Made by a program: the position numbers and the translations under genes. The notes below the pieces were generated by a model. The model was given only the letters and a program-made list of their open reading frames with translations. It was not told the origin of the DNA and searched no databases. Below, piece by piece: positions 17,336-25,220 of a DNA stretch of 64,000 bases; the first letter of the stretch is position 1; every line of letters begins with the position of its first letter. Origin of the DNA: CAWHOW01 sp963831005 (GTDB taxonomy: Bacteria > Bacteroidota > Bacteroidia > Bacteroidales > CG2-30-32-10); assembly GCA_963831005.1 (NCBI GenBank), contig CAWHOW010000026.1:1-64000 (forward strand), read 5' to 3'.

Positions 17336-18574
17336 ATGGATATTCAATCCATCAAGCAGCGTTTCGGAGTTATTGGCAATTCACCCGTTCTCGACAGGGC
17401 AATTGATGTGGCACGACAGGTGGCGCCAACTGAGATAACTGTCCTTATTTATGGTGAAAGCGGCACGGGAAAAGAAGTCTTTCCGAAATTTATTCATCAT
17501 CTGAGTGCCCGCAAGCATGGCCCGTTTATAGCAGTGAACTGCGGTGCTATACCAGAAGGCACTATTGATTCTGAATTATTTGGCCATGAAAAAGGTTCTT
17601 TTACAGGAGCTCATGAAGCCCGCAAAGGTTATTTTGAAGTAGTGAACAAAGGAACCATTTTCCTTGATGAAGTGGCTGACCTGCCTTTATCAACACAAGT
17701 TCGCTTATTACGTGTGCTTGAAACAGGTGAATTCATGAAGGTAGGTTCTTCTTCCGTTATTAAGACGGATGTACGTGTAGTAGCAGCTACCAATATAAGC
17801 ATACCCGACGCCATAAGGAACGGCCGTTTCCGCGAAGACCTGTATTACAGATTAAATACTGTTCCTGTTTATGTTCCGCCTTTACGCGAAAGGAAAGAAG
17901 ACATAGTTCTGCTTTTCAGAAAGTTTGCCTCCGATTTTGCAGAAAAATATCGCATGCCGGCATTACAGCTTGACGATGAAGCCCAAAAGATACTTGAAAA
18001 GTACCGCTGGCCCGGGAATATAAGACAGTTGAAGAATATTACCGAACAAATATCCATAATTGAAAGTAGCAGGCTGATCAATGCCCATACATTATCAAAA
18101 TATATTCCTCAGGATTCATCCAATGAACTGCCGGTGCTATTTAAAGGAGATCATGGCTCTTCTGAATTTTCCGAAAGGGATATCCTTTACAAAGTCTTAT
18201 TCGATATGAAGAAAGACGTCAACGATTTAAAGAAAGCCGTGTTTAATATAATGGGGAGCTCAGATATCTCAGAAGATGCCAAGAATGAAAATTCACAGAT
18301 GCTGAGCAAAGTCTATGAGAATGACTTTGAGACAGCTATAAACAGAAATAAAGCGAATATTACCATACATCCAAAGGGAGATGCCCATTTGAATGAACCG
18401 ATTGAAGATTCGGAAGTAATTGAAGAAACATTGTCAATACAGAAGAAAGAAGAAGACTTAATCCGCAGGGCGCTTGAAAAATATAAAGGCAGAAGAAATA
18501 ATGCAGCAAAAGAATTAGGGATATCAGAAAGGACGCTTTATCGCAAAATAAAAGAATACGGTATTGAAAAATGA
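17336..18574 (+). CDS. Sigma-54-dependent transcriptional activator lacking a receiver domain
   Basis: A 412-aa AAA+ enhancer-binding protein. Walker A is GESGTGKE (40-47), the sigma-54 contact loop appears as GSFTGA (87-92), Walker B is GTIFLDEVADL (about 104-114), and arginine-finger and sensor regions (VRVVAATN; RFREDLYYRLN; YRWPGNIRQL) follow. A charged linker (about 265-370) leads to a Fis-type helix-turn-helix, NNAAKELGISERTLYRKIKEYGI. There is no N-terminal sensory domain, so activity must be set by amount or partners. The ATG at 17336 follows the -7 box. Its last bases overlap the lptE start (ATGA), so regulator and lptE are coupled. Confidence 0.9.
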   Translation: MDIQSIKQRFGVIGNSPVLDRAIDVARQVAPTEITVLIYGESGTGKEVFPKFIHHLSARKHGPFIAVNCGAIPEGTIDSELFGHEKGSFTGAHEARKGYFEVVNKGTIFLDEVADLPLSTQVRLLRVLETGEFMKVGSSSVIKTDVRVVAATNISIPDAIRNGRFREDLYYRLNTVPVYVPPLRERKEDIVLLFRKFASDFAEKYRMPALQLDDEAQKILEKYRWPGNIRQLKNITEQISIIESSRLINAHTLSKYIPQDSSNELPVLFKGDHGSSEFSERDILYKVLFDMKKDVNDLKKAVFNIMGSSDISEDAKNENSQMLSKVYENDFETAINRNKANITIHPKGDAHLNEPIEDSEVIEETLSIQKKEEDLIRRALEKYKGRRNNAAKELGISERTLYRKIKEYGIEK

Positions 18575-19077
18575 AAAACATCTGCGCCATATTGATTTCC
18601 ATTCTTCTATTGCTCTCGAGCAGTTGCAAGGTGAAATATTCTTTTACAGGAGGTAGCGTTGATCCTAAGGTTAAAACTGTTTCCATTCAATATTTTCCGA
18701 ATAAAGCTTCAATTGTTGTACCTACCCTTAGCCAAACATTCACCCAGGCTCTGCGTGACAGATTCTCAACCCAAACCAGGCTAACACTTGTCAATTATAA
18801 CGGCGATATGGATATTGAAGGATCAATTACGGGCTATGCCGTTCAGCCGGAAGCCATTCAGGCTAATCAAACTGCTGCCCTTAATCGTCTTACTATTACA
18901 GTTGAGGTGAAATTTACTAATAAAATTGATGAGAAACAAAATTTCGAACAATCTTTCGCCCGCTATGAAGATTATCAGAGTACTCAAAGTCTTTCAGCTG
19001 TACAAGACGGATTGATTCAGGATATTAATACTGCCTTAATTGATGACATTTATAATAAAACTGTTATAAACTGGTAG
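18571..19077 (+). CDS. lptE: LPS-assembly lipoprotein LptE
   Basis: A 168-aa lipoprotein with signal and lipobox LLLSSSCK (Cys about residue 19), then YSFTGGSVDPKVKTVSIQYFPN and SQTFTQALRDRFSTQTRL, the layout of Bacteroidota LptE proteins. LptE plugs the LptD barrel that puts LPS into the outer leaflet. The start overlaps the activator stop, and a TPR-like gene follows after six bases, so it is inside an operon that leads to secG. Confidence 0.85.
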   Translation: MKNICAILISILLLLSSSCKVKYSFTGGSVDPKVKTVSIQYFPNKASIVVPTLSQTFTQALRDRFSTQTRLTLVNYNGDMDIEGSITGYAVQPEAIQANQTAALNRLTITVEVKFTNKIDEKQNFEQSFARYEDYQSTQSLSAVQDGLIQDINTALIDDIYNKTVINW

Positions 19078-19083
19078 TTTTCC

Positions 19084-19671
19084 ATGACTTCCGTTGAATT
19101 TCTCACTTATCTGAAATCTCCCAAGAGACTGAATAATGTATCATTGACCGAATTGGAGAGTTTATTGGAGGATTACCCTTATTGTTCAGGTATCAGGATG
19201 CTTCTGGCCAAAAACAATTTTGTACTTAATTCAGGGGAAAAGGATGATTTCATAAAAAGCTCATCTGTCCACCTTTATGATAGGAAAAAGCTCTTTAGAC
19301 TTTTGCATGATATTTCAGATGAAAACCATATTCAACCTCCAATAATATCCTATTCTTTAGAAGTTCTGCAGGATAAGAATAATCAATATGGTCAACAGTC
19401 AGACATTCAAAATGACCTTATAGATAAATTTCTTAAAGATCAACCTAGATTAATTATTAAGTCAGTTGAGAACAATATTAACTTTGAAGAAAGCCCTGAA
19501 GAAATAGATAATGAACAGGAGTTTGTATCCGAAATTCTGGCTGAAATATATTGGAAACAAGGCAACAGGAATAAAGCTATTCATATTTATGAAAAATTAA
19601 GTTTGAATTTTCCAGAAAAAAACAGTTACTTTGCAGCCCAAATTGAAAAAATAAAGAAAGAAATCATTTAA
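19084..19671 (+). CDS. Conserved TPR-like protein between lptE and secG
   Basis: A 195-aa cytoplasmic protein without signal peptide. The N-terminus (FLTYLKSPKRLNNVSLTELESLLEDYPYCSGIRML) is a helical segment common to Bacteroidota proteins at this locus. The C-terminus (FVSEILAEIYWKQGNRNKAIHIYEKLSLNFPEKNSYFAAQI) is one clear tetratricopeptide-like helix pair. Function unknown; the constant position with lptE and secG suggests an envelope or export role, which is inference. Confidence 0.75.
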   Translation: MTSVEFLTYLKSPKRLNNVSLTELESLLEDYPYCSGIRMLLAKNNFVLNSGEKDDFIKSSSVHLYDRKKLFRLLHDISDENHIQPPIISYSLEVLQDKNNQYGQQSDIQNDLIDKFLKDQPRLIIKSVENNINFEESPEEIDNEQEFVSEILAEIYWKQGNRNKAIHIYEKLSLNFPEKNSYFAAQIEKIKKEII

Positions 19672-19681
19672 TAATCTAGTT

Positions 19682-20005
19682 ATGGGATATTTCATTTTTG
19701 TGTCGATATTGATTATCATCGTTTGTGTATTGCTTACACTTGTAGTTCTTGTACAGAACTCAAAAGGCGGTGGACTTGCATCAAATTTCAGTTCTTCAAA
19801 CCAGATAATGGGTGTGCGTAAAACAGCCGATTTCCTTGAAAAAGCAACATGGACACTTGCTGTTGCATTACTTTTTTTAAGTCTTGTGTCCATCTTTGTA
19901 ATTCCAAGAAATACCGAAGGAACTAAAAAGAGCCAGGTTTTGCAAGAGCAACTTGATAAAAATGCGGCTCCTTCAAATTACCAGTCACCTCCTGCTAAAA
20001 AGTAA
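19682..20005 (+). CDS. secG: Preprotein translocase subunit SecG
   Basis: A 107-aa membrane protein with two transmembrane helices (about 3-24 and 58-78) joined by the conserved loop VVLVQNSKGGGLASNFSSSN. It is a small subunit of the SecYEG channel. It is the last gene of the activator-lptE-TPR-secG run and is followed by a terminator. Confidence 0.92.
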   Translation: MGYFIFVSILIIIVCVLLTLVVLVQNSKGGGLASNFSSSNQIMGVRKTADFLEKATWTLAVALLFLSLVSIFVIPRNTEGTKKSQVLQEQLDKNAAPSNYQSPPAKK

Positions 20006-20029
20006 AAGTTGAGTCAAAATCTGATAAGG

Positions 20030-20065
20030 TGTCAGAATGTCATTAAGATTCTGACATTTTTTTTT
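20030..20065 (+). terminator. Rho-independent terminator after secG
   Basis: TGTCAGAAT (20030-20038) pairs perfectly with ATTCTGACA (20048-20056), followed by nine T. Confidence 0.92.
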
Positions 20066-20087
20066 GCTTTTAGAGATTCTTCTGAAA

Positions 20088-20119
20088 TTTTGTCCTTAAA
20101 ATCCCCTTTAAAGAATTTG
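20088..20119 (+). promoter_or_regulatory. Possible groESL promoter
   Basis: TTTTG (20088-20092), a 19-base spacer and AGAATTTG (20112-20119) approximate the phylum's promoter. No CIRCE inverted repeat is visible between the terminator and groES. Confidence 0.4.
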
Positions 20120-20185
20120 GCACAATAAATGACTACTGCGTTGCGTAAAAATTAAATTATTGTAAAACTTAAAAAATAAATGATC

Positions 20186-20464
20186 ATGGCAAAATTAAAC
20201 GTAAAACCATTAGCAGACAGGGTACTTGTTGAACCGGCTGCAGCAGAAGAAAAAACCGCAGGCGGTATCATCATCCCTGATACAGCAAAAGAAAAACCAC
20301 AGAAAGGAACCATAGTTGCAGTTGGCAACGGGAAAAAAGACGAGCCTATGACCGTTAAAGTCGGCGATAAGGTTCTGTATGGCAAGTATGCCGGAACGGA
20401 AATTGTTATCGAGGGTAACGATTATCTTATAATGAAAGAATCAGATATATATGCTATTGTTTAA
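20186..20464 (+). CDS. groES: Co-chaperonin GroES
   Basis: A 92-aa GroES: MAKLNVKPLADRVLVEPAAA, the mobile loop EEKTAGGIIIPDTAKEKPQ and the closing GTEIVIEGNDYLIMKESDI. It caps the GroEL chamber. An in-frame ATG two codons earlier (20180) exists; the MAK start is more usual. groEL follows 60 bases downstream. Confidence 0.96.
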   Translation: MAKLNVKPLADRVLVEPAAAEEKTAGGIIIPDTAKEKPQKGTIVAVGNGKKDEPMTVKVGDKVLYGKYAGTEIVIEGNDYLIMKESDIYAIV

Positions 20465-20524
20465 TCAATGGCTGATATTTTCTTAAAAAATTAATAGTTT
20501 AACAATCATTAAAATTAAAGTAAA

Positions 20525-22165
20525 ATGGCAAAAGAAATTAAGTATAACATAGAAGCACGCGACCTTTTGAAAAAAGGTGTTGATACTATGTCGAATGCAG
20601 TAAAAGCTACATTAGGACCTAAAGGAAGAAACGTTATCATTGAAAAGAAATTCGGTGCACCGCAAATGACTAAAGATGGTGTTACCGTTGCAAAAGAAAT
20701 TGAATTAGCTAATCCTATCGAAAATATGGGAGCCCAGCTTGTAAAGGAAGTGGCTTCAAAGACTGCTGATAATGCAGGCGACGGAACAACTACCGCTACT
20801 GTTCTTGCACAGTCTATCATAGGCACAGGGTTAAAGAATGTTACAGCAGGCGCAAACCCTATGGATCTGAAGAGAGGAATTGACAAAGCTGTTGTGGCAG
20901 TTGTTGAGCATCTTAAAAAACTGTCACAATCAGTTGGCGACAGCTTTGATAAAATTGAACAGGTTGCAACCATTTCAGCAAATAATGATGCAGTAATTGG
21001 TAAACATATTGCAGATGCAATGCGTCAGGTAAAAAAAGAAGGCGTTATCACTATCGAAGAAGCAAAAGGAACTGATACTACTGTAAAGGTTGTTGAAGGT
21101 ATGCAATTCGACCGTGGTTATATTTCCCCTTATTTCGTAACTGATCCTGAGAAGATGGAAACAATAATGGAAGATCCTTATATCCTGTTATACGAAAAGA
21201 AAATTTCAGGCATGAAAGATTTTCTGCCAATATTGGAAAAGACTGTTCAAACCGGCCGTCCATTAATGATCATTTCTGAAGAAGTAGAAGGCGAAGCTCT
21301 TGCAACTTTGGTAGTAAATAAGATACGTGGTTCTTTAAAAATATGTGCTGTTAAAGCTCCGGGCTTTGGCGACAGAAGAAAAGAAATGCTTCAGGATATT
21401 GCCATACTTACAGGTGGCGTAGTTATTTCGGAAGAACAAGGATTTAAACTTGAAAATGCCGACCTTTCATATTTAGGACAGGCTGAAAAGATAGTAGTTG
21501 ATAAAGACAATACAACCATTGTTAACGGAAAAGGCAAGAAAGAAAATATTGTTGCCCGCGTTAACCAGATAAAAGCACAGATTGAAAAAACAACTTCAGA
21601 TTATGATAAGGAAAAACTACAGGAACGCCTTGCTAAATTATCAGGCGGTGTAGCCGTTATTTATGTGGGCGCTGCAAGTGAAGTTGAAATGAAGAACATG
21701 AAAGACCTTTATGATGATGCATTACATGCAACCCGTGCAGCCATTGAAGAAGGTATAGTTCCAGGCGGTGGAGTAGCTTATATTAGGGCAATTAAATCGC
21801 TGGATAAATTAAAAGGTTCCAATGAAGACGAAAATACTGGTATCCAGATTATCCGCAGGGCACTTGAAGAACCATTGAGAATGATAGTTGAAAATGCAGG
21901 AGTTGAAGGTTCCATAGTTGTTCAGAGGGTTAAAGGACAACCGGGAGATTATGGTTATAATGCAAGGACTGATAAATATGAAAACCTTTATGAATCGGGA
22001 GTTATCGATCCTACCAAAGTTACCCGTGTAGCTCTTGAAAACGCTGCATCTATTGCAGGCATGTTACTTACAACTGAATGTGTTATTTCTGATGTTAAAG
22101 AAAAATCTTCTGCTATGCCTCCTATGCCAGGTGGTATGGGCGGTATGGGTGGAATGGATTATTAA
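20525..22165 (+). CDS. groEL: Chaperonin GroEL
   Basis: A full-length 546-aa 60-kDa chaperonin. It starts MAKEIKYNIEARDLLKKGVD. ATP-binding motifs LGPKGRNVIIEKKFGAP and AGDGTTTATVLAQ are intact, and the equatorial and apical domains are complete through DVKEKSSAMPP. It ends in the GGM repeat tail (MPGGMGGMGGMDY). It folds cytoplasmic proteins with GroES and is encoded directly after it. Confidence 0.98.
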   Translation: MAKEIKYNIEARDLLKKGVDTMSNAVKATLGPKGRNVIIEKKFGAPQMTKDGVTVAKEIELANPIENMGAQLVKEVASKTADNAGDGTTTATVLAQSIIGTGLKNVTAGANPMDLKRGIDKAVVAVVEHLKKLSQSVGDSFDKIEQVATISANNDAVIGKHIADAMRQVKKEGVITIEEAKGTDTTVKVVEGMQFDRGYISPYFVTDPEKMETIMEDPYILLYEKKISGMKDFLPILEKTVQTGRPLMIISEEVEGEALATLVVNKIRGSLKICAVKAPGFGDRRKEMLQDIAILTGGVVISEEQGFKLENADLSYLGQAEKIVVDKDNTTIVNGKGKKENIVARVNQIKAQIEKTTSDYDKEKLQERLAKLSGGVAVIYVGAASEVEMKNMKDLYDDALHATRAAIEEGIVPGGGVAYIRAIKSLDKLKGSNEDENTGIQIIRRALEEPLRMIVENAGVEGSIVVQRVKGQPGDYGYNARTDKYENLYESGVIDPTKVTRVALENAASIAGMLLTTECVISDVKEKSSAMPPMPGGMGGMGGMDY

Positions 22166-22184
22166 GATAACCAAAACCTCAATA

Positions 22185-22220
22185 AAAAAGGCTTTCCAAA
22201 TTATGGAAAGCTTTTTTTTT
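22185..22220 (+). terminator. Rho-independent terminator after groEL
   Basis: GCTTTCCA (22191-22198) pairs with TGGAAAGC (22204-22211), flanked by an A-run and followed by nine T. Confidence 0.9.
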
Positions 22221-22248
22221 ATTGAATTAAACTCACAAGTCGGTTTTA

Positions 22249-22337
22249 TGAAAATCAGTCATTGCCCTAACCCTAAAGGGAAGACTGATTTTCAGCAACT
22301 CTCCCTTCAGGGGCCGGGGCAAAAGGTTGCTGAAAAT
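22249..22337. repeat. Two overlapping, mutually exclusive inverted repeats
   Basis: TGAAAATCAGTC (22249-22260) is complementary to GACTGATTTTCA (22283-22294). The next, overlapping ATTTTCAGCAAC (22288-22299) is complementary to GTTGCTGAAAAT (22326-22337). The centre holds CCCTAAAGGG and CCCTTCAGGGG-like short palindromes. It may be a dispersed palindromic repeat or a switchable RNA structure. Confidence 0.6.
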
Positions 22338-22404
22338 TAAAGAAAGATTTCTTTTGACACAGTCTCTTTTTTTTAATTTCCCGCCAGTCTCTTATCAAAT
22401 TTTC

Positions 22405-22412
22405 TAAATTTG
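22405..22412 (+). promoter_or_regulatory. -7 promoter element TAAATTTG
   Basis: Exact TAnnTTTG match 15 bases before the ATG at 22428. It overlaps an in-frame TTG at 22410, favouring the ATG. Confidence 0.5.
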
Positions 22413-22427
22413 CAAGAAAAAATTTTA

Positions 22428-23963
22428 ATGAATTACCTGAAAAAGCTTTGGAATGAACATCCGCTGGCATTAATAATGCTGGTTGCAATATTTCTGAGGT
22501 TGCTGGCTGTTATTTTTTCAAAAGGTTTCGGGATGCTTGATGATCATTTCCTGGTTATTGAAGCAGCACAATCATGGGTTAACGGGTTTGATTATAACAA
22601 TTGGCTTCCTGCTAACAATCCCACAGGGCATCCAAGCGGGCATGGTATGTTTTATGTGGGGCTTAATTTTCTTTTACTAAAGTTCCTTCATTTTATTGGT
22701 TTGACTGACCCACAGGGATTGATGTATGTTGAACGTTTTCTTCATGCGACGCTTTCATTATTAGTAGTATATTTTGGGTTTAAGATTACCGAGAAGTTAT
22801 CAAATATCAATAATGCCAAGATAGTAGGCTTAATATTTGCATGTTTCTTCATGTTCCCGTTTTTAAGTGTGCGAAACCTTGTGGAGGTTGTTTGTATTCC
22901 TTTTTTGATACTTGCGGTATGGCAACTGGTTAAAGATGATGCGCTAAAAAACAAGCAATTTATATTATCTGGTATTTTCTCAGCTATCGCAGTTGGAATA
23001 CGTGTTCAGACAATGTTTTTTATTGCAGGTCTTGGATTGTTTCTGTTGATAAGAAAGCAATGGAAAGGTTTTGGGATATGGATTGTAATTATGTTTATTG
23101 TTTATTTCCTTTTACAAGGTGTACCTGATATATTTTTATGGGGTTATCCTTTTGCTGAAGTGTCAGAATACGTTAAAGTGTGTATCACCACAGCCGATGC
23201 ATATATTGTTCAACCCTGGTTCACCTATATTCTTTTTATACTTGGCATATTGATCCCACCAATAAGTTTCTTCATGCTGATGGGATATATTAAAGGATTC
23301 AGGAAACTCTTGATTATAACATTGCCTGTGTTTATATTTTTATTGATCCATGCCATAATTTCAAATAAACAGGAAAGGTTTATCCTGCCGGTAATTCCAT
23401 TCTTCATTATTAGCGGTGTTATTGGGATGAACGATCTTATTTTCAATAAGCCATACTGGCAGAGGCACAAAAAGTTTATCAAGGTATCGTGGATAATTTT
23501 CTGGTCGCTTAGCTGCCTGGCTTTGCCATTAGTTACCGTTCATTATTCAAAGCAGTCAAGGTGCGAATCTATGTATTATCTTAACCAGTATAAAGATAAA
23601 ATAAACTCGGTTGCACTAAATGATATGAACTACAGCGAACCTGAAACATTACCTTTATTTTATTTGGGCAAATGGAAAGTGGGGCAATATGAAATAAGTA
23701 TTGATAATCCTTTCAGCGCATTCAGGGATACGTTGAAGAAAAAATCAGCACCTGATTACTACCCCCAGTTTGTTCTGTTTTTTGGCGAGGAAAACCTGCC
23801 GGCTCGTGTAGATACTATGAAAACAATTATGCCCGATATTGTTTACGAAAAAACCATTTATCCCAGTTTCCTTGACTGGTTGCTGCATGCCATGAACAAG
23901 CATAACAATAACCAAACAGTTTTTATCTACAGGAATAACCGCTCTTTTTATTTCAAAAAGTAG
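22428..23963 (+). CDS. Polytopic GT-C type glycosyltransferase
   Basis: A 511-aa integral membrane protein with about ten hydrophobic helices. The N-terminus has ALIMLVAIFLRLLAVIFSKGFGMLDDHF, where an acidic pair in the first external loop is characteristic of lipid-sugar-using GT-C transferases (ArnT/mannosyltransferase type). A soluble C-terminal segment (about 395-511) follows. It likely transfers a sugar from a polyprenyl-phosphate donor on the periplasmic side; donor and acceptor are unknown. It stands alone, with its own -7 box and a tandem repeat after the stop. Confidence 0.75.
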   Translation: MNYLKKLWNEHPLALIMLVAIFLRLLAVIFSKGFGMLDDHFLVIEAAQSWVNGFDYNNWLPANNPTGHPSGHGMFYVGLNFLLLKFLHFIGLTDPQGLMYVERFLHATLSLLVVYFGFKITEKLSNINNAKIVGLIFACFFMFPFLSVRNLVEVVCIPFLILAVWQLVKDDALKNKQFILSGIFSAIAVGIRVQTMFFIAGLGLFLLIRKQWKGFGIWIVIMFIVYFLLQGVPDIFLWGYPFAEVSEYVKVCITTADAYIVQPWFTYILFILGILIPPISFFMLMGYIKGFRKLLIITLPVFIFLLIHAIISNKQERFILPVIPFFIISGVIGMNDLIFNKPYWQRHKKFIKVSWIIFWSLSCLALPLVTVHYSKQSRCESMYYLNQYKDKINSVALNDMNYSEPETLPLFYLGKWKVGQYEISIDNPFSAFRDTLKKKSAPDYYPQFVLFFGEENLPARVDTMKTIMPDIVYEKTIYPSFLDWLLHAMNKHNNNQTVFIYRNNRSFYFKK

Positions 23964-23973
23964 CAGGATAAAG

Positions 23974-24120
23974 CTTTCCTTCAACTTTTATTCAGAGTTG
24001 CATAAAAGTGTTCACTTTCCTTCAACTTTTATTCAGAGTTGCATAAAAGTGTTCACTTTCCCTCAACTTTTATTCAGAGTTGCGTTCGTGCAAGTGCAAA
24101 TGTTCAATTTTTATTCAGAA
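23974..24120. repeat. 41-bp tandem repeat, three copies plus a partial
   Basis: Units starting CTTTCCTTCAACTTTTATTC begin at 23974, 24015 and 24056 (41 bp apart), with a partial fourth at about 24103-24120. Each of the first two contains ACTTTTAT and ATAAAAGT, which pair as an 8-bp hairpin. The array lies between two convergent genes and may double as a terminator region. Confidence 0.9.
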
Positions 24121-24131
24121 TAGTGTCCCTG

Positions 24132-24704
24132 CTAATTATTTTGGAACTTTTTTATTGCATCCTTAAAGAAATCCTTAAATTCCTTCTCATAAAGCGGATA
24201 ATTTTCTTTCAATTCTTCAATGGCAAGATGCAGGTTTTTTGAATTAACAGCCCTGCCTGCCATTCTATCGAAAGCAAATTTAATGCCTTCAATTGTCCGG
24301 TACGAAACAAGTAAATTCCGAAAACGCAGGTATATAAATGCAAACTGGAAGTCGGCCGGGAAAAGCTTTTTATGTTTTTTTAAAATGGTATAACAGTTTT
24401 TTGCAAACACCTCAAGCGAAACATCCGAATAATCTTTCCAATTTGCCGCCAGGAAATGATCGTAATAAATATCTGTAATCACCGGCGCATAATGCCCGAA
24501 AACAGGATTCAGCCTTTTCTTTGTAAGTGCAACCACCGGGTGATTATCAGTAAAACTATCAATTGCATGATGCATTTTAATGCCGTTTAATATTCCTTGT
24601 CTAAGGTTTTTTTTAATCAAACCCTTCGAGCGATCGGCCAAAATATTCCCCACCATTATCTCCTCATCATTGCCCGAAAGATATAAGTGTGCCAGGAAAT
24701 TCAT
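24132..24704 (-). CDS. acpH: Acyl carrier protein phosphodiesterase (AcpH-like)
   Basis: A 190-aa protein matching the AcpH family: MNFLAHLYLSGNDEEIMVGNILAD, GIKMHHAIDSFTDNHP, and VITDIYYDHFLAANW. The His/Asp residues in these blocks are the expected metal ligands of this HD-like phosphodiesterase. AcpH removes the phosphopantetheine arm from holo-ACP. Length is normal. It is a single gene, convergent with the glycosyltransferase. Confidence 0.85.
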   Translation of the reverse strand: MNFLAHLYLSGNDEEIMVGNILADRSKGLIKKNLRQGILNGIKMHHAIDSFTDNHPVVALTKKRLNPVFGHYAPVITDIYYDHFLAANWKDYSDVSLEVFAKNCYTILKKHKKLFPADFQFAFIYLRFRNLLVSYRTIEGIKFAFDRMAGRAVNSKNLHLAIEELKENYPLYEKEFKDFFKDAIKKFQNN

Positions 24705-25220
24705 GTTAATGTTCTAGTGAAACGTCCGAAATTACTTCTCCGGATTTTCTCACCGAAGTACGAACAAAAATACGAACTTACGAAATACAAACCCACTGCT
24801 CCTTTAGTAATTCGTATGTTCGTAGATAATTCGTAATTCGATGAGATAATAATTTTGATGATTGTATTTTAAAGTTTTACTTAATACACAATAATATTAT
24901 TGAAACTACGTTATTTTGTTATCAACACGGCTTGGTGTAAATCTTTAAATAGGCATTGTCACTATTGCAAATTTATGAATTAATTTTACCAACGCTCATT
25001 AAAAACTAAAGGGGACTTCTAATAATTCTTAAAAACAAATTCTAAATACTAATTTCTAAACTCTAAATAATATCAAATACTCAAATATTAATGTTCAAAA
25101 CTACAGCTAATTCAATGTTTGGTGCTTTTCTCATTTGAATTTTGAAATTATTTAGGATTTAGGGTTTAGTGCTTAGGATTTAAAAAAAACAAATTTTTAG
25201 AACCCACATACATATATTTT
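24705..25220. repeat. Gene-free 516-bp gap with degenerate long inverted repeat
   Basis: No gene is seen. 25038-25085 and 25133-25181 are inverted relatives: TTCTAAACTCTAAATAATAT on one side, and on the other a strand whose complement reads CCCTAAATCCTAAATAATTT. The match runs about 48 bases at roughly three-quarters identity. 24750-24840 contains repeated TACGAA / TTCGTA pieces. This looks like a decayed palindromic intergenic element upstream of phoH. Confidence 0.55.

Noticed and set aside
20120..20145. TGGCAC at 20118 resembling a sigma-54 promoter before groES
   Set aside because: The required GC is not found ten bases after GG.
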